A DNA stretch of 64,000 nt, taken from the NCBI GenBank assembly GCA_009829735.1, contig CM020618.1, forward strand, positions 9,639,119 to 9,703,118, written 5' to 3'. The stretch comes from Pyropia yezoensis (Eukaryota > Rhodophyta > Bangiophyceae > Bangiales > Bangiaceae). The translations under genes and the position numbers were made by a program. Shown in pieces: positions 9,444-20,032 of the stretch; the first letter of the stretch is position 1; every line of letters begins with the position of its first letter. The notes below the pieces were generated by a model. The model ran no database searches and was not told the origin of the DNA. It was given only the letters and a program-made list of their open reading frames with translations.

Positions 9444-11420
9444 CGTAGTTCCTATCGTCCTCGTGGTGTGGGTCTGGATCTTGGCTGGGCACGCTGCCGT
9501 ACTGTATCGCGGCTACGTACACAGTTCCGAAGACGACGACAGGGTGCGGCACTGCCGCGTGATCAGGCGGTCCGGTCTGGTCTGATGGGCCTCCGAGCCG
9601 ACACGTGGTGGAACACGTGGACGTCTGATAATCATTATCGTTCCGGTTCTCCTGAACGTTATTCTTTTCTGATAATTTACTCGATAATTTTGACTCAATA
9701 ATTATCGCCTCTCAACCCTGGTCCCTACCCGAGGCTGGCCCCACGATGGCCGGTGGCTGTTCGACGAATTTGAACAAAGCAGGGCAGACTAAAGTATAGT
9801 TCGAAAGAATGAAAGAGCACACACACCACCAAGTTTTGGCCATCCTGTCATGTAACGCCGAGTACCTCGGCTGGACACCCGGGTGCCGCGGCAGAGGGGA
9901 GTGGAGTGGTGATGCCACCACGCCGCGGGATGGCCCTTTACGGAGCGCCCCGCCTTTCCCCCCCGCAAACGTTTGCTCGTCGGCGTCGCCGACAGCGGCG
10001 GCGGTGGCCGCAGCCAGAGCGTTCGTAGTCGCGACGGTGGGTGCCGCAGTGCCCGCCCCCCCCACCTCCAAGAGGCAACCCCCACTCAAAGAATTTCAAC
10101 CCTTGTTTCTGCTACGCTACCCCCACCCGGGCAGTCATCATCCAGGGCGTCGCCGCCACCGTGCCGTGTCGTGTAAGTGGTGTGAGGAGGCAGCATTATC
10201 TCGAAATGAATGGGGTTCCAGCGGGGCGGCGGGGCGAGTCGTCCTCGCGCAGGTCTCGTACATGACGGGGAAGCACAGCACGATAAAAGAGATTGTGCGG
10301 ACAGGTGGAAATCTTTCTGTGGAAAGGTCCCTTACTGAGGAAAGGTCCCTTTCTTTGAAGAAATGAGTCAGGCTTTCAGAGTAGTTAAATCGGGGCCGCT
10401 CCCCCGCGCACCTCTGTCTGCCCCACTTCATCGAAAACACTTCGAATGTCTCCATTTAGGTATGCACGATGAGGTCACTCGTTAAGATTCGCGCCTCGCG
10501 CCCCCGCCAAAAAAGGGCTCACATGCACGGTCGTTACGAGGTTCAATGAATTCATTTTTCTATTGTGTCCACATGTAGATTTGGGTGCGTATGGGATTTT
10601 ACATGAAACGGCTTTTCAAGCCATTGAAAGAGGGTACATTACATATTCGCCAACTTACAAACAACGAGTTGGTCCCGACCAGCTCGGGTAATCCGCGATA
10701 CTCCGACGTCGGAGCCGTCGGAGCAGAATTCACCGAACTTGGCGAGTCGGATGAAATCCTCGAATCGCGTCAGAGGGGCGCTGGGGGGCAACGTGGTGCG
10801 AGCCCGGACTCCTCCCCCCCCCCGCCTGCAGGCTGGAGGGGGAAGCCTGCCATCATCCGCTTGCCGCAAGCCAGGTGGGGTCGCCCCTACCCTCCCCTTG
10901 CCTTTCCCTTTTCCCACTTGCCGGCAGGTTGGAGGGGGAGGGCGCACGGAAGGGCGGGGGGCGGGGAGGAAGGGGGGGGGAGGTGCGTGGCGGCACCCCG
11001 GCCGACTGAACAGCACACACGTCACCGCATCTGCCGCTGTGTGATGCATGAATGGGGCATGTTGCAGGTTTGAGGGGGAGGGGAGAGAGAGAGAGAGAGA
11101 GAGAGTTGGGGGAGGAGGTATTTTTCTTTGGGCGGGGGGGTGGGTGCTGTGGGTAGCCTGCCGACCATCGGCGCCAACGCACCCTCCTCGTCCCCACTGT
11201 CGTGGCCATATGTCCCGCATTGGGCCGCCGCCGCCCCCCTCCTCGGCTGGGGGGAGAGACCCGCCGCTATGCCCGTTTCGTGCGCTTTCCGAGCTGGCTG
11301 CTGCGTGGGAGGGACGGGGAGAGGGTGGAGGGGTGGGGCGGTGAGAGGCTCGTTGGGTGGGGAGGGTTGTCTTTACTCGCTTTCCTCCCCCCCCTCCTCC
11401 CCTCAGTCATGGAAGCAGAG
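9444..11420. other. Intergenic region
   Basis: Mixed AT-rich (about 9610-9710 and 10450-10640) and GC-rich stretches. A (GA)n microsatellite lies at about 11082-11105. GGAAAGGTCCCTT occurs twice near 10322 and 10341. No open frame shows a domain, and frames overlap on both strands. I see no gene. Confidence 0.5.
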
Positions 11421-11440
11421 TACAAGAGGGCACCGTCGCG
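11421..11440 (+). promoter_or_regulatory. Shared upstream box of the fifth cysteine-rich gene
   Basis: TACAAGAGGGCACCGTCGCG, 222 bp before the ATG at 11643. It matches the box of the four paralogues at nearly the same distance, although the proteins are unrelated and the surrounding DNA is not. Confidence 0.5.
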
Positions 11441-11642
11441 GCGGTAAGGGAAACGGACAGCTGTGCCAGTACCCGCACACGCGCTCACTTCCACCCGCCA
11501 CCTCCGACCTGACCCTCCCCGCACCCCGCCTTCCTTTTCTGCCCTCGACGCTGCTACCTCTGAGCCGTTGCACTGCGGGTCTCCGTCACCCCCCTCTCTT
11601 ACCCAACACCCCCCGTCCCCCGACCGCCAGCCCTACTCCACG

Positions 11643-12299
11643 ATGGGCGCCCTCATTAAGTTCTCTGCCGTCGCCGTCGTCGCCGCCGCGGCCGTCTCGC
11701 TCGCTGCGGCAACGTCCAAGCCGATTGTCATTGTGCACGGCACGGCGCCGACGGCTAAGCCAACGGCCAAGCCGACGCCGACGCCAACGCCCACCCCCCA
11801 CCCCGCACTGGTGGGCGTTGACCCCGTCTGCCGGGTGTACACGAAGAAGTGCTGCTACGAGCCGTACGTGTGTGGGGTGGCGCACCAGACGGAGGAGCTG
11901 ACGGTGGTGGTGGACTGCCACAAGGCGGTCCTGGTGGAGACGTCGTGTGCGCTGCCCGCCCTCCCGCACGGCATGCACGAGGTGGTGGAGGAGGCGGTCG
12001 GGGGGGGGGAGGCAGCGGCGGCAGACGCGGCAGCCGCCGAGGGGGTGGACCTCGACGCCACCGAGCGGCTGAATGGCCACGCCGTGTACACGCCTCCCAA
12101 GGTGCCGACCAAGTGCTATGAGCACAAGAAGGTGGCGCACACGTGCCACAAGCCCGTGTCGGTGACCAAGGCGTACCCCAAGGTTTGCTACAAGAAGAAG
12201 TGCGTCAAGACCGAGACGCCCAAGGACTTCAAGACGCCGTCCAAGTACGTGGCGCTCGAGTTTGGAGTGGAGGTGCCGCAGGCGCAGCACCACTGGTAG
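11643..12299 (+). CDS. Small secreted cysteine-rich protein with a Thr/Pro-rich linker
   Basis: 218 residues. The N-terminus MGALIKFSAVAVVAAAA is a signal peptide with a likely cleavage near residue 25. A linker of alternating Thr/Pro and Ala-Lys-Pro (residues 35-57) follows. The mature part has ten cysteines in two groups: CRVYTKKCC...C...C...C before, and KCYEHKK...CHKP...CYKKKC after, an acidic Ala-rich loop. It ends in a His/Gln-rich tail. An upstream in-frame ATG at 11463 gives a Pro-rich extension without a signal, so 11643 is preferred. It is not homologous to the 16-cysteine family by eye but shares the upstream box. Likely an extracellular matrix or wall protein (inference). Confidence 0.75.
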   Translation: MGALIKFSAVAVVAAAAVSLAAATSKPIVIVHGTAPTAKPTAKPTPTPTPTPHPALVGVDPVCRVYTKKCCYEPYVCGVAHQTEELTVVVDCHKAVLVETSCALPALPHGMHEVVEEAVGGGEAAAADAAAAEGVDLDATERLNGHAVYTPPKVPTKCYEHKKVAHTCHKPVSVTKAYPKVCYKKKCVKTETPKDFKTPSKYVALEFGVEVPQAQHHW

Positions 12300-13470
12300 G
12301 CGGCCACGGCTAGGGGGCGGACTGCCCCGCGGCCTTGCGTCACCGCCAAGGGCGAGGGAGTGATGCTTGGTAGGGTGGGGGGGGGGGGGCGCCGGGGGGT
12401 CGGGGCGGCTAGTACTTTGTGCGCCCTGATGCGTCCCAACCTTTTTTAGTGTGAATTGTCTGGAGGGGGGGCGCCCCAAGAAGCCTGGGCTCGCCCCTTT
12501 CACTGATTTCAACCACTTTCCAAACTATTCATGTACCGCGGGGGCGCGGCCTCGGCAATGGCTAAGGAGGGCGGCTGGGCGCGAAGGCGCAGCCGTCGTG
12601 GGGTGCGCGGGCCAACTGCGCACTGCGGCGGTTGGGGCTCCCAACTGAGCTGGACCTCGGAGCCGGTGGGAGAGCAAGCTCGGCCATGCTGTACAGTCTT
12701 CTCGGGGAAGGGCCCAAAACGCAGGGTGGGTAGGCAGCTAGCGATTTTCAAAAAGACGGCTTTCGTTTGTGGCCTCCCGCTGCCGTTGCGGCAGCTGCGC
12801 CGACCGGGCTGCAGCCGATGCACCTCACAGCTGGGGGGTGCATCGGAATGGAGTCACAATCCCGGCTGCCAATGGGGGGCTCTCTGCAAGAGAAACGTTC
12901 GCACAGAACACTCGCATGGGGAAGATCCCTATCACGTAGCGTTTAGGTCGTAGCCAGAGTAGCTGGGATGGCGTCTCGGACGACCGCCGGGCGGATCGAA
13001 CTCTCGGCACCGTCTTTGTCCGTGGGGCGCCTTGGCCTGGTGCCATCCCACCCGCCTGTTTCGTATGCATCCGCTGTTCTTGGCGGCAGCAGGAGGCTTC
13101 GGGGAAGAGCTTTCGTACCGCCAATGCACCTGTGCGGTCGGCCGCCACCTACCAGTCGGCCAGATGTGTTGTCGGGCCTGTGCCCGCCAAGGCCATGACA
13201 GTCGGTGGTTGTCTTATGATTCGATAACCTTGTCTTTATCGAAGAGCCTGTTGATATGCCCGCCTTCATCACTTTGAGCACACGGGGGCGCTGTGATTGG
13301 CAGCCGAGCGAGAGGCGGGGAGAGGGAGGGTGCAGTCGCAGGGGCTGGTAGCGCGCCCACTGGTGGCGACAACACCTGGCAAAGCCTTAAAATAAAAATG
13401 ACTAATTCGTGCAAAGCCTAACTTTTGGGCACCACCATCAGGCCGAATGTTAGACAGGCTTCAAGCACAA
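12300..13470. other. Intergenic region
   Basis: Includes the 3' flank of the secreted gene and a G run near 12377-12389. Short frames lack domains. Nothing else supportable. Confidence 0.5.
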
Positions 13471-13542
13471 GTCAGTCCTGTCACGAAAGTCGGACCTGAC
13501 ACGAAAGTCAGACCTGACGCGGAAGTCAGACGTGATACGAAA
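13471..13542 (+). repeat. Four tandem copies of an 18 bp repeat
   Basis: Units at 13471, 13489, 13507 and 13525 follow GTCNGACCTGACACGAAA with one to four changes each. The block lies 140 bp before the ankyrin-repeat gene. It has no spacers and is too short for a CRISPR array. A role as protein-binding sites is possible but untested. Confidence 0.8.
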
Positions 13543-13679
13543 GTCCGATAGAGGGGGCCCACCTACAGCTTTCTCGAATCAAAAAGAGGCGCGCTCGCGT
13601 TCGTACCTGCCCATCCGCCAACCCCAACCGACGACCCGTCCTCCCCCAACCCCACCGCCTCATTCCCTCTCCCGCTCCA

Positions 13680-16388
13680 ATGCGGCGCTCCCGCTCGTCT
13701 GGGGCCGCCGGCGCCACCTTAGCGGCCGGCAGCGACTCTCCGTGCCCCCCTTCCCTTCACCGCAGTGGGCGCAAGACAAAGCTCCACCCGCTGCACCGTG
13801 CGGCTGAGGCGGGCCAGGTGCGGGCAGTCGCGGCGCTCCTCGAGGCTGGCCACGCCGTTGACGCTCGCATGTCATGTGGCCACACACCCCTGTGCCTGGC
13901 GGTTGTGCGTGGCAACGTGGGGATGGTTCGGACGCTCCTGGACGCGGGCGCCAATGTCAACGCAAGGACGGAAGAGGACATGACGCCCCTGCTGCTGGCC
14001 GCCGAAAAGGGCACGCCCGCAGCGATGGGGCAACTGCTGCGGGCCGACCCGCCGCCCAACATCACCGCCGTAAACGAGCGCACCCACACGGCGCTGATGC
14101 TCGCTGCGTGGTGCAACACCCCGGGGGTGGTTGCGAAGCTATTGGAAGCTGGCGCCGCGGCTGACACGGGCATGAACTGTGGGTGAACGGCACTGATGCT
14201 GGCAGCCCAGGCGGGACGGCTGGCGGTGGTGCGCGTCCTGTTGTCCAAGAAGGCCTGCGCCAACACGGTGGCTGCCGATGTGTGGACACCCCTTTTGTTG
14301 GCCATTAGCGCGCCTGTCGCGTCTGAGGCGGTGGTGCGCCTACTCCTAGGGGCAGGGGCCGACTCGGCCGGCCCTGGCGCCCGCGTGGCGCCCCTCTATC
14401 TGGCCGCTGAGGCGGGCGCCACGGCGGTTGTGTCGCTGCTGTTGGAGGCAACCCCCCCCGCGCCGCTCGAGGCGACAGCCGCCGACGGTAGCACGGCCGC
14501 TCTGGTGGCGGCCCAGAATGGCCACGCCCCCGCCTTGCGAGCGCTTCTCAATGCAGGTGCCCGCGCTGATGCGGTACGCGCCGCCGACGATGGCAACTCG
14601 GGACTCCACTTGGCGGTCATGTGTGACCATCTCGATGCGGTGCCGACCCTTCTCGCCGCCTCGACGGTAAACGTGGCGGTTACAAACGTGGCGGGCTACA
14701 CGCCGCTCCATGTGGCCGCGGAGCGTCCGACGGCGGCGGCGTCGAAGCTGCTGCTCGCGGCAGGCGCTGCTGTTGATGCCACCACTCCAGACGGGGCATC
14801 GGCGCTGCACTTGGCGGCGGCGGCCGGCGAGATCATGCCGCTGACCTGCCTCCTCGAGGCGGGTGCGTCACCGGCGGCCGCCACACACACAGGCTTGACA
14901 CCTTTGATTGAGGCGGCCGCGGCGGAGCCCTTTGAAGAAGGCCACCGTGCCTGCGTGGACTCTTTGCTGACGGTGACTTCAGACGAAGCTTTGCTTGCGG
15001 CAGCGGCAGCGGCGTCTCTACTGGGCATTACACGAGCCGTGCAGGTGTTTGGGAAGGCTGCCCGACGGCGAGGGGCAGCCGCCAAGAGGGGCGTGGGGTT
15101 GGGCGTTTCCGCCGTCGCCGCTGTCGAGCCCCCACCAGACGGCCGTGGTAGTGGTAGTGGCGGCGGCAGCGGCGGCCGCGGGCGTCGCAGCCGGTCCGAC
15201 GCTGGGCCGACCGCGGGAACGACGCAGCTCGCTGCCGCAGCAGCGGTCGCTGCAGCGGTCGCTGGCGCGTCCCCTGGCGTGAGCGCGGCACCGTCGGCGC
15301 GGCGGTCGCGTGTCGTGCCATGGGAGCGCGCCCTACTGGCCGCCGCGCGAGCGTCCTCGCGGCACGCGTCACTGCCTCCCGCCTCGGACGAAAACCGGGA
15401 GGGGGATGGCGAGTTGGACGAGGAGGACGAAGAGGAGGCCCCGCACCGGCCGCGCGCCAAGACCGCAATGCAGCGGCTGTTGCGCCGCCCGCCTGGGAGT
15501 GGCACTGTCAGAAACGACGGCGGTTCAGCGGCAGCGGGAGACGCTAACGGGGAGATCACCCCGCTCCGTCGACGATCGCGGGCGCTCGCCAGAAACCCTC
15601 CCCGGCTGGGCGGCTCGCCGACGCCCTCAGCGTCGCCGCCGCCGCCACCGCCGCCGCCACCACCGCCGCCGCCACCGCCACCGCCACCACTGCCGCCACC
15701 GCCGCCGACAGCTCCAGGGGGGGGGCGCAAGCGCCCGCGGAGCACTCCCGCCGCTACGGCAGCCGCTGCCGCAAGCTGGGCGGGTTCGTTCCCTGAATGG
15801 GACAAGGGGTCTGGCACAATTCGGAGCGCCCCCCATCCCCCCGCCTCTCACGTGCCGGTTATTGACCTGGTAGACGATGATGAACCAGACGTGGCGACGC
15901 CGGCGACCGCCGCGGGCGCCCGCGGCGCGTTAGTGCCAACCGTCCCCCGCCTGGCCGTCAAAGATGGGGTGTCACGCGGGTCAGGCGCCCCCCCCCGCCC
16001 CCCCAACGTCAAGCCCGCCGAGCCCTCTTTGTGCGCGGCGGACCTGACCCCCCGCGACCTGGCAGCCGCCCTCGCGGCCCGCGCCACCTCGGGCCTATCC
16101 CCCCCCACCGTTGCCCGCCTGGCGGCCGTCCTGGCCTCTGCCGTTGTGGAGGAGGAAGCATCGGGCGCGGTGGCGCTCGCCGCCCCTGTCGCTGAGACGG
16201 CTGACCGGCTACTCCGCGACTACCCGCGGACCGTGGCTGGGCAGATCCCGTGGGGAGTGTTGACGGCTGTGCGCTCCGCCCTTGCGGGGATGCAGGCCGC
16301 GGAGGGGGGGAGGGCGTGGGGTTTGGGGGTGTGCGCCAGGGACGGGGCACCCGGAGCACCCCGCGCGGGGTGGCCGCCTCGGAGGTGA
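13680..16388 (+). CDS. Ankyrin-repeat protein with polyproline tract and SUMO-interacting motif; one in-frame TGA
   Basis: A single frame of 902 codons is interrupted only by TGA at 14184-14186. The first part (168 codons) holds about four ankyrin repeats (LHRAAEAGQ, TPLCLAVVRGN, TPLLLAAEKG, TALMLAAWCN). After the TGA, ankyrin repeats resume directly (TALMLAAQAGRLAVVRVLL) and continue to about codon 430, for roughly eleven in total. Then come a Gly/Arg/Ala-rich stretch, an acidic patch (DELDEEDEEE-like), a run of about 18 prolines with Leu/Pro, and a basic KRPR. VIDLVDDDE is a textbook SUMO-interacting motif. The C-terminus is Ala-rich and helical. It is likely a nuclear or scaffold protein. 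The TGA sits where a repeat expects a residue such as Trp (MNCG-x-TALM). Sequencing error, a young null allele or readthrough all fit. Confidence 0.75.
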
Positions 16389-17362
16389 AGCGGGCTGAAT
16401 GTTGTGGCAGGCATTGGTGCTGGTGGCCACCGCCGCCGCCGCGGGGCTGCGGTCGCGGTGGCCGTGGTATTACTGCCCGCCGCTTGTCTCGTCGTTGTGG
16501 GTGCCGCGCGCGCCTCGCTCTTGACTGGGTTTCCCACCGCCGAGCCCACCGTCGCCGCCGCCACAGCGGCTAATATCCCCACCACTGGCGCCCGCGCCAC
16601 ACCTGGTTGACCGTTTGGCTCCCTTTCCGCCGCTTCCAGCATCATTAACCGACTGCTTCGACAGTCGAGCGGTAAAGCGCTGTTTTTTGCTTGTGCTGCT
16701 GCGGGCAGGGCTGTTGCCAATGCCCCAGCGTCGCGCTCCGCCCGCGAGTGGTAGCCAGTGCGAAGCCCCATCGGGTCCGCACGGGGCACTACACTCACTG
16801 CGCAATGAAAGTAAGTAACGTGGAGGGGGGGAGAGTGATGACGTCGTTGGGGGCAGGTAGAGCGACTGAGGGATGGTCAGTCGATGCTAGCTGTTGATGG
16901 GAGCGGGGCGACCAGGCCGCGTCAGAGAGCCGGCAGGTGTGGAGGAGCTTTTATGCTTGCCGGCTGAAACCGGTGGTCCACCAAGAGCGAAAAGTCCAGC
17001 AGCCTACGCGAAAAGCATTGACGGGGGTCCTGGGCGCTGGGCCCCCGCACTTGGCCTACTCCATGAAGCCATATGCTTCAAGCCCGCCATTAGGCGCGCG
17101 GCACAAGCAACCGCAGCGATTCTCATGACGCTGCTTGAAGGAAGCGCGCACGCGGGTTCGCAGCTCTCTTTGATGTGAAGCGCGGAGGGAAGAGATCCCT
17201 TCGCCTTGCGATACGAAGGTGGTCGGCGGCCAACGACTCGAGTGGGCGCGGAGAAGTGGTGAACGGCCGGTTGAAGAGCCGTGACCGTCGCGAGCCTCCG
17301 TCCGTTGCAACACACCACTTCAAAAATTCGCCGTTCGTCGTAAGCGCATATATTTCTTGAAC
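16389..17362. other. Intergenic region
   Basis: Downstream of the ankyrin gene. A 68-codon frame at 16404-16610 with a hydrophobic N-terminus starts only with GTG and is not supported. The rest has no recognisable content. Confidence 0.45.
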
Positions 17363-18145
17363 TACAGTCCGGGGTCAAAAGTATTTCCACTCCCCTGCGC
17401 TTGCTTGATCCGTCGGGATCCCGCCTGCACGAAGTTCTCAAAAGTGGCGATTTCGATATCACTGAGGCACCCCCTCAATGCCGTTTTCTTCGGCAGCAAG
17501 TCAGTGCCGCCTGGCAATCACTCCCTTTCCGACCCCCTCCTCCGTGCTGCACCCCCCCCCGCCGCATGATGGGGCGCTACACCCGCCTTACGGACGAGCA
17601 GCGCACCGCTGCGTCCGTCATGGCACTCAACGGGGCGACGAACCGGGCAAGTTTGGAGGCAGTGGGCGCTAAGCCGGAGACGGTCGCCAAGGTTGCGGCG
17701 CGCGTGCGCCGGACTGGCTCCCTAGCGGCCCCGATATCTTCCGGGCGTCCTCCAAATATGGAGCCCCGGGACCGTCGCCGGCTCCTGCGTCTGTTCCTGC
17801 GACATAGCGACCTGGAGCTACGGCGTGTTGTCGACCTGTTCAACACTGGGATGCCACGCCCCGTGTCCGTGCGGACAATCAAGCAGTTTCTTCGTGCGGC
17901 TGGTGCGCGGGCGCTGCGTCGCCGGATGAAGCCGTACGTCTCCCCACACAACCGCGCGGAGATATTGGCCTGGGCGATGGAGCGGCTCAACTGGAAGGAG
18001 GAGTGGCGGCGTGTGTTCTTTACGGACGAGAGCAGTTACGTCGTAAATTTTGGCCGTCGTTCCTATTTTTGGTGTCGTCGAGGCGCTCCGTGGCGATCTG
18101 AGACCTTCATGCCCTCCTATATGAGTGAACAACTGACTGTGATGG

Positions 18146-18507
18146 TGTAGCACAATAGGTATCGGCTGCACGTCCACTCTCAGGGAACACTCACCAAGGG
18201 GGATCGGCACCAACGTCACCGGGAGGCCAAGGTTGCTGTCCTTGGAGCGCAAGCCACGGGACCATGATGGGAGCCCAAATGGGAGGGGTTTGTTGTTCTA
18301 CCATGGCCGGCGTTGGATTCGCCGCCGGCCCCCTCGTTATAAACCCTCGGAGGCACTACTAACTACCCTCCACCCCAAGATGCAAGTCCCTCTGGTCATA
18401 CGTAACTTATAGATACCGTGACCAATACGGACTCCCAAATTGAAAGTTAAGGGTTAGAAGTAGTCCCCCTGTATTCGGGTCACAATACGGTCATCCATAT
18501 TGCTACA
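18146..18507. mobile_element. 362 bp insert with terminal inverted repeats and intron-like ends
   Basis: It begins TGTAGCACAATAGG and ends CCATATTGCTACA, so the two ends are inverted copies of TGTAGCA...ATA. GATGG is duplicated on both sides (18141-18145 and 18508-18512), as expected of a transposition event. A GT at 18145-18146 and an AG at 18507-18508 would also allow removal of 364 bases as an intron, joining the transposase in frame with one extra Met. It contains stops and no coding frame. It is either a small MITE or an introner-like element. Confidence 0.65.
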
Positions 18508-18866
18508 GATGGTCTGGGGCGGCTTCTCTTATCGCGGGCAGACGGACTTGGTGCTTGTGGACGGAAAGCTGAATGCCCTCTCCTACCAGAACCAGTTGCT
18601 GGAGGTGGCGTACAACCATATAGTGGCTGACTTCGGGTCTACCGAGGACGTGCTGCTGCAGGAAGACCTCGCGCCCCCCCACTATGCCAAGAGCACCCGC
18701 GCGGTGCAGCGTGAGCTGGATTTGAACCTGCTCCCCTGGGTCGGGCAGAGCCCCGACTTGAACCCCATCGAAAACGCTTGGGCCGAGCTCGAGCGGCACG
18801 TGCGGCGGCGCCGACCCGCTCCTGCGACCAAGGTGGACCTGTTCCAGGCGCTTCAGGAGGAGTGGG

Positions 18867-19838
18867 TGTAAGGATTTGCCCCTTAATTCCACGCCTGGAA
18901 CCCAGGGGATACGGACTGGGACCTCTCCTTACATGTCCTGCCCCGCTAACTTCTCCCAAGACAGATCAACTCTCCATTACCCTGGGCGACACCACGCTGT
19001 ACTCCTGACATTCTGCAAACGTCGGCTGGCCGCACGAAGACCGTCGTCAACTTACTGTCGGAACCTGGTCGTGGATGTCGAAACTCGACAACGAGGAACG
19101 AGTGACATCGTGGACCAACCACGGGAGGACATCCCTGTCTGTGACTGCCAGAACCTTGTTCTCTGCGCTGGCCGAGAGCTGGCAATCAAGGACGAGTCAC
19201 ATGATTAACCGACACCGAGGATACCACAAATCCTCGCTGACGGCTGATTGAGATATGACTGGCTCGCCGGCTTTTGGATTGACTGAATTCGGCCAGCTGG
19301 CTGGTGACTGGCTGGCCGGCCAAGGGATTGATTGAATTTGGCCCTGCTGGCCCTAACAGCAGGTCGGACCTCCCGGCCGACCGGCGTTTGGAGCCGGCTG
19401 GTGGGGCGCCCTAGGCGCCATCCACGGGACCCCCTTCGTTTCGGGCAAACTGGGGCTGCACTCCTTTAGTGTGCACGCCCGCCCATGCTTTGTTCAGAGA
19501 GACATGCTTTGTTTTTGGGCGGTTCTGCGCCTACCGGCGGCGCGACGGGGAAACGCATGCGTTGGGGCACCTCGGGTGCTCCGACGCGAGTATATAGTGC
19601 GTGGGTTTCGGCGCCACTGGGGGAGAGAAGGGGGGCAACCACAGGCACAGACGAAGAACCCCATTTACCCGTTGTACCCTCGATCCTCACCGACGTCGCG
19701 ACCATCTTCCTCCCCAGACCCACCCCCGTCAAGACCACCGTCCTCTTCCCCGTACCCTGCCGCCCTATTGGCCCGCAGGGCGCGCTGACACCCCCGCGAG
19801 TACGTTGAGGGCTCCCCGGTCGTGAGTGGGTCCTCACA
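18867..19838 (+). mobile_element. Solo LTR, copy 1 (972 bp)
   Basis: Begins TGTAAGGA and ends TCCTCACA, the usual TG...CA with short inverted ends. It carries a TATA-like GTATATAG near 19588. Flanks are GTGGG and GTGGC, a 5 bp target duplication with one change. It is inserted in the transposase codons after QEEW. About 930 bp are shared with copies at 31334-32180 and 61214-62134 (minus). No internal retrotransposon sequence adjoins, so it is a solo LTR. Confidence 0.8.
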
Positions 19839-20032
19839 GTGGCAGGCCATACCAGACGCCTGCTTCAAGAATCTGGCCGACTCGATGGTGCGCCGGTGCG
19901 AGGCCGTTTTCCAATCCAAGGGATGGCCTACAAAGTACTAGTAAGAACCCCTAATGGCTTTGCCGTGTGCGCGTGCCGACTTCAGCCGCCTAGTCGGCCT
20001 GAAAACGTGGAAAAACGTTTGGCCCCGCACTG

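Larger units (their letters stand above)
17566..19941 (+). pseudogene. Tc1/mariner DD34E transposase, split into three pieces
   Basis: Piece 1 (17566-18146) has an N-terminal helix-turn-helix DNA-binding half (RLTDEQRTAASVMALNGATN, then SGRPPN) and the first catalytic Asp in FFTDESS. Piece 2 (18508-18866) has the second Asp in QEDLAPPH and, 34 residues on, the Glu of SPDLNPIENAWAELE. This is a DD34E triad. Piece 3 (19839-19941) lies beyond the solo LTR and supplies the usual C-terminus (WQAIPD... SMVRRCEAVFQSKG... TKY, stop 19939-19941). All three are in phase once the insertions are discounted. The enzyme would cut and paste the element at TA sites. As it stands it is not functional unless the first insert is spliced, and the LTR still truncates it. 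Confidence 0.85.
17365..20032 (+). mobile_element. Tc1/mariner transposon interrupted by two insertions
   Basis: The left end CAGTCCGGGGTCAAAAGTAT (from 17365) is preceded by TA. The right end at 20009-20032 is its reverse complement with about four mismatches, followed by TG instead of TA. Subtracting a 362 bp insert (18146-18507) and a 972 bp solo LTR (18867-19838), with one copy of each target duplication, leaves about 1.32 kb. That is the normal size for the family. The transposase is read across all three pieces. Confidence 0.85.

Noticed and set aside
13471-13542. CRISPR-like array of 18 bp repeats
   Set aside because: The four units are directly adjacent with no spacers, and the host is eukaryotic.
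16404-16610. Small secreted protein after the ankyrin gene
   Set aside because: Needs a GTG start; the ATG nearby is in another frame and gives a Trp-rich peptide that stops early.
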